Shown piece after piece: positions 1-10,100 of a DNA stretch of 64,000 bases. This DNA comes from Chondrosia reniformis (lineage: Eukaryota > Porifera > Demospongiae > Chondrillida > Chondrillidae). Numbering within the stretch: position 1 is the stretch's first letter; every line of letters starts with the position of its first letter. The translations under genes and the position numbers were made by a program. The notes under the pieces were generated by a model that made no database searches, was not told where the DNA came from, and saw only the letters and a program-made list of their open reading frames with translations. The DNA is taken from assembly GCA_947172415.1 (NCBI GenBank), contig OX359201.1:6188501-6252500 (forward strand). The letters are read 5' to 3'.

Positions 1-36
1 CCCTGGAGACCACAATGTTGAATTTTCTCACTTTAG

Positions 37-982
37 GGCCCCACTGGATGCAGTGTGTTCCCCCAAGAGATGCTGGTATTGCGCATACAGGTGTCAATTC
101 TGCATGGATCCAGCACCTGGTGGAGCCATTCACGAGTATGAAAGCCATCCTCTAAGATTTTGTGGAAAGATCACTTGCCTGGAATTTCTTGACACTAAAC
201 CTCACACCAGGGCAACCATTGAAGATGCTCGAAAACAAACCAGTAAAATCTCACACCAGTCAAATGAATTGAAGCTATTAATGCAAGTATCAAGATGTGG
301 ACTTCACAGTGGACAAAGAGCTCAGGTTGTTCTGTCAGTGCTCTATAATACAGAGAGACTCAGTGACGAAGTTCTGATTGCCTATCATGATCGTCGCCTG
401 CTAAAACAAATGGCTGTAGAATTCATGCTCTCTTTTGATATGATCAACTTACAGCCAATGTCTTACACGTCCCCAGAACACGAGGGCGAGCTGGCCCAGC
501 TTTGGAATGCATACATCATTCAACCTATGATTGCATCCAGTACTGTGATGCTATGCGGCAATCCTGAATTGGAATTGTTTGTCAACCAATTTGTACCAGA
601 GAGGCAAGCTAATTCAATGAGATTACTGGGACCTGAGGTTTTGAAGCTATTAGAGCACTTGTCTCAGGCCAAAGCAGAAGCTAACCCTCCAAAGGGAAGT
701 TCTGATTCTTCCCAAATCCTTGATCCTTCTTCACTTTCTGATCCTGGAGCTTCTTGCTTTACAAAGGCTGCCAAATTAGCTGAAAATGAAGCATTGTCAG
801 TGACACATGTAGCAACTTCACAGGACTTAGGCTCCGAACACACAGATGTAGGTCAAAACAAGTCAACTAAATTATGTGATTCAGAAGCTACTTCTCGTTC
901 TCTGCTTGAAACACCAAGTAAAGATATTGAATCTTCAAAGCAAACTGATTTAGATGACGAAAATGATTGTAACATGCAGTAA
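37..982 (+). CDS. Last exon of an unrecognised gene (C-terminal ~315 residues)
   Basis: An open frame runs from a splice acceptor (ctttag, ending at 36) to a TAA at 980-982, so this is the 3' coding exon of a gene that begins left of the window; no initiator in it is needed. The start is Cys-rich (CWYCAYRCQFC), the middle is a predicted helical region with the segments HDRRLLKQMAVEF and SPEHEGELAQLWNAY, and the last ~110 residues are Ser/Thr/Asp/Glu-rich and probably disordered. Codon use and amino-acid order look like a real protein rather than a chance frame. I do not recognise the family. The HEGELAQLWN segment faintly recalls the beginning of ELMO domains, but the diagnostic FRGMG-type motif is absent, so I do not assign it. 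Confidence 0.7.
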
Positions 983-3900
983 TGTGTAATAAGAATTATT
1001 ACTTAATTTTATTTTGATGTATAGCATGAATAGCTGATTTATTATGGGCACCATATAAAATGCATGCGCACTATTGCTGGCCATGGATTATATATAGGTC
1101 TTTTAATTTGTACACCTAATCTCATTAGGAATTCACTGTAGATTACTTGCGTACATCACCTGGCCAATTTCGTTCCATTTTCCTTTTTTCCTTTTTTCCT
1201 TTTTCTTTTTCGTTCAATTTCCTTTTTATCCTTTTTTCGTTCCTTTTCCTTCTTCCTTTTTTTCCTTTTTTCGTTCCATTTTCTTTTTTCATTTTTTCCT
1301 TTTTTTCCTTTTTTCGTTCAATTTTCCTTTTTTCCTTTTTCATTTTGTCCTTACTCAGATATCGCGTACATATATGGCAAAGAAACAAAGTCATTTATTA
1401 TTCCTGTCCCAACGTGGCTATATACAGTTACCACAATTATATTTGTGTATATAATTATATTGTAATAATAATTTGCTGTAGCAATTAAGTCATTATCACT
1501 ACTACTTGGAATTAATAATTAATATAACATGTACAACGTTTCAGAAATGAAAAAAGTGCATAAGTTTTTGATAATTTTGAGTTTAAGTAAAAAGGAAAAT
1601 TGTTTTTCAGATATGTTCTTCACTTTTCCTCTTTTGAATGATTACTGGACTCTTGCACTCTGCAGTACTTCGCTTCGCATCACTTTAGAAGGTGATCCCA
1701 GGGCACACCACGAGGAGGTGGAAGTACTTCGTGCCCCAAAAAATGTTTACAACTCTGTTTGACACTTCCACTACTGGCGTCGTAAGAGAAGTTGCTCGGG
1801 AGCGATCCGGCGTACCTGACCGTCCTGTGACCAGTTACTAGTCTTGCTCTGCCTCACGCTACGGACAGAACAAGCCCGACCCTGGCGGACCACAAACTCC
1901 CACCAATGAGAATCATCATGTGCACACAACGCAGCTTGAGAGCACTGTACACAGACTTTAGCTCATTGGGATCGGCCAGGTTGCTTTAGAGTAGGGACCC
2001 ATCGATGAACTACAAGAAAAGAAGTAGAGAATACATAATAACACGGACATAAACATTGAGTAAAATTCCAATTGCAATTGTCTTCCAAACCAACCTGATG
2101 TGGCAGCCTACAATAGCTTCCTGACCGACTACGTAGTGGCACTGGATCCACGCAACCTCCAGGTACGGGTCGTATAGCAAGAATCCGCAAGTGCCAATTT
2201 AACACACAAGCAAGATTAATAGTGAGATACATCTCCAGGCACTAACCCATGATAGAGAGACCACCCCACTATACGAACACCGATGACCCTTCGGATAGAC
2301 GTGTACCATGGTCGTGCTCCTACCACGGTTTTCGCGTCGATCTACGCAAGCATAGACCTCCAGAGTTGAAGGCTCGTAAGCCGTACAACTGAAATTTTTC
2401 TTGATCTTTTATTGAAACTTTGGGCGGGACAGTCGGACCCTGCTGTAGTTTCGTTCTGAAGTGACGTCATTTTTGTCTTATCCTCAAGCTAAAGGAGCAG
2501 TTGTCAATTCAGTCAAGTATGAACGTATATAGCTATACGTCTTACCTTGCACGAACCTTTTAAACTAAGATGCATATGTTGTACAGCTGAACTACTGTAT
2601 GACTACAGTTAGTCCATATACAGCAAATTATATTAATCCGCTAACCTTGCTCTATTACACAGGGGAGGCAAGCCTGTACAACTTCTCGTATTACCTATCT
2701 AGAGTAGCATTGAATTTAATTTAATTAGTTACAAACTGGAATGTTCAGGATAGCATGTACGTAAATTTGCAATCCATGAAGAGAAATGTACAATAAATCA
2801 ATGTCTATATGCATGCATATGATCAGGCCAATTAGATGAACAAAATGGTAGCCATCAGTGAAGTTGAAGTCAAAACTTTATTAGATTTAAGGCCTAAGAT
2901 TGTACTTTGATTGTTATTCCTTTATGGTCTCATAGCACACTGTTGGATGAAAAGTTTGACTGAGAAATAACAGATATATGGACAAGATGATGGGAGATGT
3001 TGCATGCACAGCTCTGTGAGACTGTATGCAGCTTTGTGAGTTTTGGTACATGGAAATGGCAACAAATTAAATGTCTTAACTTATACATATTTCTGTATAT
3101 ATACTTTATAAAGTTAGTAGTGTAGGCATATAAGGTTTAAGTTAGGACAATTGTGAGACAAGCACATCTGTTTAATCAATAATTATTGAATACAGCTGTT
3201 GCTATAGCAAAGTTATTTAGGGTTGCCATGGTAATTTATACATATAGCAGAAAGTATTACCTTATTGTTCTTAAATTATTAGATAATATTCCTTCAAATC
3301 AGAATGATCATTTGAACTACCTTGGAGTTGTCTGCATCAGTCCAGGCCAATGAAAAGTACATTTTTAGCCAATGGCATGTTTATTCCTGTAATTCCTGCT
3401 ATTCTAAGTTCTAGTTTTTTTGTTCTTATAGAATTAGTTAGCTTTTAAGTTTTATACCTTTAAATTGGTTGTGGTGGATAACCAAGAAAGCCCAATTAAA
3501 CTTGTGTTCCTTACAGTTTAGCTGCAGTCTATAACTCTCAGCTAATGTTTTATATGATCCAAGTGTCTTCATGCTCTGGAGCCAGGTGTCTGCATGGCTG
3601 TTCCTGTAAATGAAAGTGTATAGGCAGCCATTTAAGTTTCATAATATTCAATGTCAGGCAGTCATTAATGGGTCCAAGTCAAGCAGAATCTGTATAATCC
3701 CATATTACCTCATTCCTAAGTCATGAGCTACTCTAGATCTAGAAGGAAATTAAAGGGTTGCTGATTGTGTTAGATTAACTATTTAATGTCTTCTTTTGTG
3801 ATCCTCGCCTTTAAGAAGTTTCAAAATCTTTGTGTGATTACCTTTCAGATAACTTGTGATTGCCTATTAATTAGAGAACTATTAGAATGTTCTAGTTTGT

Positions 3901-4530
3901 TATGAACAGTCAACTGTTATGGGACAATAACAAGGAACAATAGCAGGTCAAGTTGAAAGCAAGACAATAACAATCCTATGACAGTGAATGATATTTATTA
4001 CCATAGCAACAGATCAATAACAATTTTTCAGATTAACATTCAAGAAATTGTCATGGAAACAAATCAGTAGAAACTATTGGCCAATTGGCCATGGCATCGC
4101 ATCTCACTTGTGAGAACATGCAGTACCATATTTACTTTATTATTAACCATGAGCTGTATGTTGATAATTATATATATAACTCCTGCTACATGTACTATTA
4201 CCTTTAGGCCTTGAAATGGTTGCTAAGCAACAGAACTTTGGTAGGATGGTTCAGCTGAACTTTTAGTTTCATGCAAATTTCATATAAATTTAAAACTAAT
4301 AATTTTTTTTCAATAAAAACAAGTTTCCTTTATTCCATACCCATTCAATATTATATTGTCAGTCAAGCTCCTGTCATGAAAGGATTATCTCCCATACAGG
4401 AGATTAAAACTAAGAAAATAGCATCCATCTGGGATTAGATACCAAAATGTGTGATAAACTTGGAGGTTGTTTCTAGTTCATTTTATTATGTACGTACGAA
4501 ATTGTAATTATAGTTAGTGTAGTGTTAAAA
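983..4530. other. Gene-poor spacer between the edge gene and REV1
   Basis: No exon-like frame with plausible splice sites was found in this 3.5 kb. It contains a pyrimidine tract (1168-1350), a stretch at about 1760-2470 that is richer in G+C than its surroundings, and then about 2 kb of ordinary AT-rich spacer. Scattered GTTGCC/GGTAAC-type sites (for example near 3222, 3998 and 4215) resemble RFX X-boxes, but no ciliary gene lies beside them. Confidence 0.6.
1168..1350. repeat. Pyrimidine tract of TTTTCC-type units
   Basis: About 180 bases are almost entirely T and C on the plus strand, built from irregular TTTTTCC and TTTTCGTTC units. The open frames on both strands here translate to Phe/Ser/Pro- or Lys/Glu/Arg-rich low complexity and are products of the repeat, not genes. 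Confidence 0.85.
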
Positions 4531-6999
4531 ATGGCCGAAAATTTAGGAATTTTGGGTTCTAAAGGAAAGAGAAAGCTTCAGACTCTTAAGCAGGGTCGCT
4601 TCCCGTCGGATGATGGTTGGGGCGAGTTAGGAGGGTACATGGAAGCTAAGCGAAAGAAACGACATGAACAGTATGTGGCGATGGGCTCGAACGAAACCTC
4701 GATATTTAATGGAGTATCCATTTACATTGATGGATATACAGATCCTAGAGAGGACGAATTGAAACGTCTAATGAGAGCGCACGGGGGTAACTATGAATAC
4801 GCCTTTTATCCATCGAAAGTGACTCACGTGATAGCTACAGCTCTAGCAAATGCAAAGGCCAAACATATGAAGAATGTAGAAGTGGTCCATCCAAAGTGGA
4901 TCCTGGACAGTATAGAGGCCGGAAGAAAATTACCGACTGTACCTTACCAGATCCTGCGAAAGACACCAAATAACCAAAAGCAGCTTTCTTGTATGAAGCA
5001 AGAAGAGGGTGGAGGTGATCCAAAGGACCTAGCTAACCTCCTCATGAAAGACGAGATTACTGATATGAAGCAGCCTAGCTCTAAGGTGTCGTCTGAAAGT
5101 CATTTTGTAGCTGAATTTTACAGTCACTCTCGTCTCCACCATTTGTCCACATGGTCCTCCCAACTGCAGGACTTTGTCACTGAAACAAGCAGAAATAAAA
5201 TTCCATCTTTAAAGAAATTATCAAGTTCACTCTCCCTCCGAGGTCAATATCAGAATGCATATGTGCATATTGATATGGATTGTTTCTTTGCATCAGTCAG
5301 TAGACTTGGCCGCCCTGATCTGATTGGTCAACCAATTGCTGTCACTCATGCTAAAGGGAGCAAGGATGATGCTAGCACAATGTCATATTCTGATATTGCA
5401 TCATGCAGCTATGAAGCCCGTGGTGCCGGTATCAGGAATGGAATGCTGCTTGGTAAAGCAATGAAGCTGTGTCCCAATTTGGTTACATTACCTTACAATT
5501 TTGAGAAATATTTGGAAGTTTCCAAAATGTTCTACACCTGTCTTCTAGAATACACTCATCAGGTAGAAGTAGTCAGTTGCGATGAAGCTTTCATTGATCT
5601 CTCTGATCTGGTTCAGTCTTTTGAAGAAGCTTCAGAGGTAATGAGACAGATCAGGAAGAGGATTGAGGAGACATCTGGTTGCTGCGCCTCCTGTGGAATA
5701 GGACCTAGTTTTGTGGTCGCAAGAATGGCTACTAGAACTGCCAAACCGAATGGACAACGGACTGTTCACGGACAAGAAGTGGAAGATTTCATGGCATCTC
5801 AGTCTCTATCAAAGCTGCCTGGAGTGGGGTATGCAACAAGCGAGAAGCTTAATGAAAGGGGCCTCCTCACCTGTGCAGACCTCCGCACAGTCTCACTCGC
5901 TGATCTTCAGGAGTGGCTGGGAGTGAAGACAGCACAGACACTACACGACTACTGTCTAGGGAAAGATAATCGATCCTTGAAAATCTCTAAAGATAGAAAA
6001 AGTATTTCGGTGGAGATGAACTATGGTATGAGATTCAGTGGAATATCGGAGGCTGAGTCAATGATATCTGCTTTATGCTGTGAGCTGGAGAAGAGAGCCC
6101 TTGAAGCAAAGAAGCTTGGCTCAACAATCACACTAAAACTGAAAATGCGTGAAGAAAATGCACCCATAAATCCCTCCAAATACCTTGGTCATGGTTTGTG
6201 TATTAATGTAGCAAGATCAGCAACACTACCCAAACCAACTAATGAATCAGATACCATCAGTAATGTATGCCACAAGTTGCTGCATCAGTTGAAGTTAGTT
6301 CCACAAGATATTCGTGGAATTGGCATCCACGTCAGTAAACTGAAGAGCTCGGATCAACTGCTGTCTGGTCCCATGTCCAAATTTCTAGTGAGAACCAATC
6401 CATTCCAAGACCAAGAGAAAGATACTAAAGAGATGACTGAACAGTTACCAATAGTTCCTGCGCCTTCTAGTCTCTCCAAGAGCAGTTATTCACTGTTGCC
6501 AGTCCCTCCTGAGGATGATTCTGCCCTAAGTCATTCCTTTTTTGAAGGTCTACTTGTTCCACCTAGTTCTGAGCTGGACCAGAGTGTTTTAAACAGTCTC
6601 CCAACAACAATGAAAGACAGAATCATTGCCTTGAGTTCCACTGCAGGCTCATCCTCTTCTGAGCATAGTACTCCAATTCACAAAATTTCAAGGCCTGCTA
6701 CTACAGGAGATGGTACGTGTCAGTTTACTTTCACAGAGCTGAAAGAGTATTTTTGTAACTGGCTGAATTCATCACCAACTGGACCACTTGAGGAAGACTT
6801 ATCAGCATTTTCAAATTACATGTGTGAAATTGCACATGAAAATCTCGAGTTCACCTTTGCTACAATGAAAATGATGAGACGAAAGCTTCAAGTGCTCGTC
6901 AATCCTGTTTGGAGGGAAAGTTTCAATTTGCTACTAGAACAAGTCAATAAAGAAATTTTTAAACAGACTAAGGGAAACTTTGATATTCACAAACTGTAA
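4531..6999 (+). CDS. REV1: REV1 DNA repair protein (deoxycytidyl transferase), single exon
   Basis: Y-family translesion polymerase that inserts dCMP opposite abasic or damaged G and acts as the scaffold for the other translesion polymerases at stalled forks. The 822-residue frame starts at ATG 4531; an in-frame GTG 9 bases earlier is unlikely to be used. Order of domains: BRCT at about residues 55-143 (HPKWILDSIEAGR); the REV1-specific SRLHHLSTW segment near 197; the polymerase core with catalytic DMDCFF near 248 and SCDEAF near 350; helix-hairpin region (KLPGVGYATSEKL); little finger; one ubiquitin-binding motif near 680 (LNSLPTTMKDRI); and the C-terminal four-helix domain from about 730, which in the family binds REV7 and the Y-family inserters. 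The vertebrate protein is ~1250 residues, with a longer linker and two ubiquitin-binding motifs. No intron interrupts it, unlike nearly every neighbour. TUBGCP5 starts 128 bases downstream. Confidence 0.97.
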   Translation: MAENLGILGSKGKRKLQTLKQGRFPSDDGWGELGGYMEAKRKKRHEQYVAMGSNETSIFNGVSIYIDGYTDPREDELKRLMRAHGGNYEYAFYPSKVTHVIATALANAKAKHMKNVEVVHPKWILDSIEAGRKLPTVPYQILRKTPNNQKQLSCMKQEEGGGDPKDLANLLMKDEITDMKQPSSKVSSESHFVAEFYSHSRLHHLSTWSSQLQDFVTETSRNKIPSLKKLSSSLSLRGQYQNAYVHIDMDCFFASVSRLGRPDLIGQPIAVTHAKGSKDDASTMSYSDIASCSYEARGAGIRNGMLLGKAMKLCPNLVTLPYNFEKYLEVSKMFYTCLLEYTHQVEVVSCDEAFIDLSDLVQSFEEASEVMRQIRKRIEETSGCCASCGIGPSFVVARMATRTAKPNGQRTVHGQEVEDFMASQSLSKLPGVGYATSEKLNERGLLTCADLRTVSLADLQEWLGVKTAQTLHDYCLGKDNRSLKISKDRKSISVEMNYGMRFSGISEAESMISALCCELEKRALEAKKLGSTITLKLKMREENAPINPSKYLGHGLCINVARSATLPKPTNESDTISNVCHKLLHQLKLVPQDIRGIGIHVSKLKSSDQLLSGPMSKFLVRTNPFQDQEKDTKEMTEQLPIVPAPSSLSKSSYSLLPVPPEDDSALSHSFFEGLLVPPSSELDQSVLNSLPTTMKDRIIALSSTAGSSSSEHSTPIHKISRPATTGDGTCQFTFTELKEYFCNWLNSSPTGPLEEDLSAFSNYMCEIAHENLEFTFATMKMMRRKLQVLVNPVWRESFNLLLEQVNKEIFKQTKGNFDIHKL

Positions 7000-7101
7000 A
7001 TTTTGACGTTTGTTATATATAATGTGAATCTGGTTTCAAAATACATTAATATATTAGATGTGTAATTAATCTGTGTAGAGATTACATAGTCACGCGCACC
7101 A

Positions 7102-7113
7102 TATTGCGCAATA
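7102..7113. promoter_or_regulatory. Palindrome TATTGCGCAATA upstream of TUBGCP5
   Basis: A perfect 12-base palindrome lies 14 bases before the TUBGCP5 ATG. Its centre, ATTGCGCAAT, is the classic C/EBP-type bZIP palindrome. The identical 12-mer occurs upstream of RTEL1 (53349-53360). A promoter role is inferred from position only. Confidence 0.45.
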
Positions 7114-7127
7114 CCATTGCAGAAAAC

Positions 7128-10100
7128 ATGGATCGCTTGCAGCAACGCACGACTCTGCTGGTAAACAGTCTCATCGAAAGGCTGACAGATTTACAAGTAA
7201 GCGGCTAAGCATAAACCACAGCTATGTCATTCTCTCACGGCATCTCTCAACAACCTCCTACAGGGGGAGAGCAAGAACTTTAAAATAGCTCAGCAGTTCG
7301 TCTTCTCCAATATAAAGTAAAGATTTAAATATAGTCTTAGTTTAATTAATAACAATAAGTGTTTGTTCTGTAAGTAAATGTGAAAGAATAAAAAGAAATT
7401 TTGTTTTTTTTATTACATACCAGTAAGTTAAGAGTATGGTTAAATAGTGAATATTACTTGACTAGGTATCATCGTTTTCTGGATGTTAACGAACTAAAAG
7501 TAACAAGAAACATGAATGGGTACGTTGTGTAAACATCACATATAAACCTATTGCCAATTGAGTTCACAATTGAAATGAATAATACGTCCTCCCTTCAGAT
7601 TGTGTGAAAAGTTTAAAGTGCATTCACAGGAGGAGAAGGCTGAAGCTCTTCGACTATTAGTGGATAAGTTTCTTGGCACGAAGCTGGAACATAATTTTCC
7701 AAAAGTGAGCTCGACCTGGCTCTGGTAACACTTGCGAGCAGTGGTATGATGTATTTTGTGTAATCTACCTCATGTATTGTGTAATTTCCCTCATATATTG
7801 TGTAATATCCCTCTCTTGAAGCTAAAGGGTTGTTCTTATCCATGTAGTCTGATGTTCACTTTGCTATTCTAAAACTGTTGCTTTGTCTGTCAAACTCACC
7901 AGTTAATTCTGAATACATTCCCAACAAGAACACCAGTGGAGAAGGTCAGTTGAGTGAGAGAGTTTATCTTCACAGTCTCCCCGAATGCAGCTCTAGACAA
8001 TCTCTATTCACTCAATCACTTAGCCATCCATCTGTTCCATTGTTGCAGGAGGTGGCCAATATACAAGTATACACATAGAATTAGCTTCCAGTTTAATTAT
8101 GCTATTGTTGTTGCTAGGTAACAGAGTATAGTCTGTTGCCTAGCAACAACAATAGAATAACGGTACGATCGAGGGAACCACACTAGCCAAAATCAACTTA
8201 GAATAGATTCCAAACGTTTCGGTCCAATCCAGGACCTTCATCAGTGGAATTAACACTTACAAAACTGAGATGGCAGACTTTATACACATGAAAAAAGCGG
8301 AAATAAGGTGTGAATAAATGTGTTGCTAGGGGATGACAGCTTGCATGCATAAGGTATAAGTCCTATTGTTTAACTGTGATGTGATATACTGGTATAATGG
8401 AATATAAAGTAACTGAAATATGCTAACATGCAGTGACACAGTCTAATAATCAAAAGGGTGTGTAGAGGTGGATAAGTGGGTTGTACACCCCTGGCAGCTT
8501 ATACCTTATGCATGCAAGCTGTCATCCCCTAGCAACACATTTATTCACACCTTATTTCCGCTTTTTTCATGTGTATAAAGTCTGCCATCTCAGTTTTGTA
8601 AGTGTTAATTCCACTGATGAAGGTCCTGGATTGGACCGAAACGTTTGGAATCTATTCTAAGTTGATTTTGGCTAGTGTGGTTCCCTCGATCGTACCGATA
8701 TGCAAGAACCTAGCCACGCAGAAGTCCTTCACAACAATAGAATAAGTTGGAAGAGTGTTAGTATAGCCCAGGACACTTGACAGCTAGCTGTCTTAGAGTC
8801 TGCTTCTTTTTGTCTCTTCTCCTCCTAAAGCTGTTTCCGATGAGGAGATTGACTGGTACAAGCTATTAACAGAAGATATTGATCCACCATTTTATGGAGA
8901 AGACACTGAGTCTGAAGTAACTCACTCAACACAGACTATAGGGGAACTGCTCATTCACCAATTTCACATCCTATTCTGTATGTCAGTGGTCCCTTTCAGA
9001 CGAGGAGTCGTCCCAAACAAGTCAAGAAGAAGAAGCCCAGGAAATCTCTTCCACATCAAGTACTGAGGACAGACCGCCTGCACTGGTAAACAAATACATG
9101 TACATACATACAGTATTTTGTATTATTCCCATGTCCCAGTTTACAATATGTTTGTTTCAACCACTGCAGCCTGTTAAGGAGAATAGCTTTAGTGAAATTT
9201 CCTTGGAAAATGAAGTTTTTGACCCACATCAGTAAGTATGCGTTACACACGGATTCACTGTTTTACAGTTGTGTTATACTTACAGACCTGTAGGATCGGA
9301 ATACCAAATAATGAGGGAAACCCTATGGTTAGTGGAGAATAAATAAGGCGGAGCTTCTTTTAGAGAGACTACACTAAACCACTTCTCGCCTTTCCTCTCC
9401 TCCTAGGCTACTTCAAGGGTCTTGTTCAGTGACCTCTGGTGTTTACAAGATTCAGCCTGGAGGAGATGTTATTGTTGGAGAAGGTGTTCAGTTACATCAC
9501 TTGTCTTCAGTTGGTTCAAAGCACAAGGCCAATTCCTCCATTTTTACTCATTTTGTGTTATTTTTAGGTAACTCTAAAAGGATTTCTAAAGTACTTTGCT
9601 GAGAAGGGAACTGTCTTAAAGAAGATTGAAAGTACCATTCTCCTCTTGGAGAGGCAAGGTAGAAATTCCCCAACAATCTCTGGTTTTGGTAATTGTCTAA
9701 GAACATTTCTTCAGGTAAAATTTATTGCTACCTAAAATTATACATGTTTTATGTGAATTGATTATACATGTACCTGTTTAAATTCTATAGATGTTTAGAA
9801 AGAGAGTTGGGCAGATTGAGAAAGATTTAGTTAATTGTAAGTCATATCAATACAATACCTCCCTGTATGAATTATATACTGTATATATACAATTTGAAAG
9901 TAGAAATTCCCAAGTTTAAATTTGAATAATCTTAGTTTTGAATTTATAGTACATCTAATCCTATAGCGAGGCACCTTACTGCATTGGAACTGGCTGTCCT
10001 GCTACGGAAGGAGCTGAGGGATGTTGACACAGTACATGACATTACCAATCACTGTAAGCCTTGCCTTGTGGAGGGATTGCCGGACACTGAAATGTGGCAA

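Larger units (their letters stand above)
8161..8730. mobile_element. Foldback non-autonomous Penelope-type element with 200-bp inverted arms
   Basis: Two 200-base arms (8161-8360 and 8498-8697) are essentially identical inverted copies around a 137-base unique centre. A 33-base tail (8698-8730) follows the right arm. The whole is bounded by a 15-base direct duplication, acaacaatagaataa, at 8146-8160 and 8731-8745, which marks it as an insertion. Each arm carries a hammerhead ribozyme motif in opposite orientation. Small hammerheads and inverted pseudo-LTRs are known traits of Penelope-like elements, so I infer a Penelope-derived, protein-less copy. Near-identity of the arms suggests recent insertion or conversion. 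It sits in TUBGCP5 intron 5. Confidence 0.8.

Noticed and set aside
53..982. ELMO-domain protein
   Set aside because: Only a short HE-rich segment is reminiscent; the diagnostic central motif is absent.
1143..1488. Lys/Glu-rich or Phe-rich small proteins on either strand
   Set aside because: Pure low-complexity translation of the pyrimidine tract.
8831..9085. Tiny 22-base intron joining TUBGCP5 exons 6 and 7
   Set aside because: Possible by phase (gtatgt...tttcag), but below a realistic intron size; an 88-base intron with an acceptor five bases further on fits the frame.
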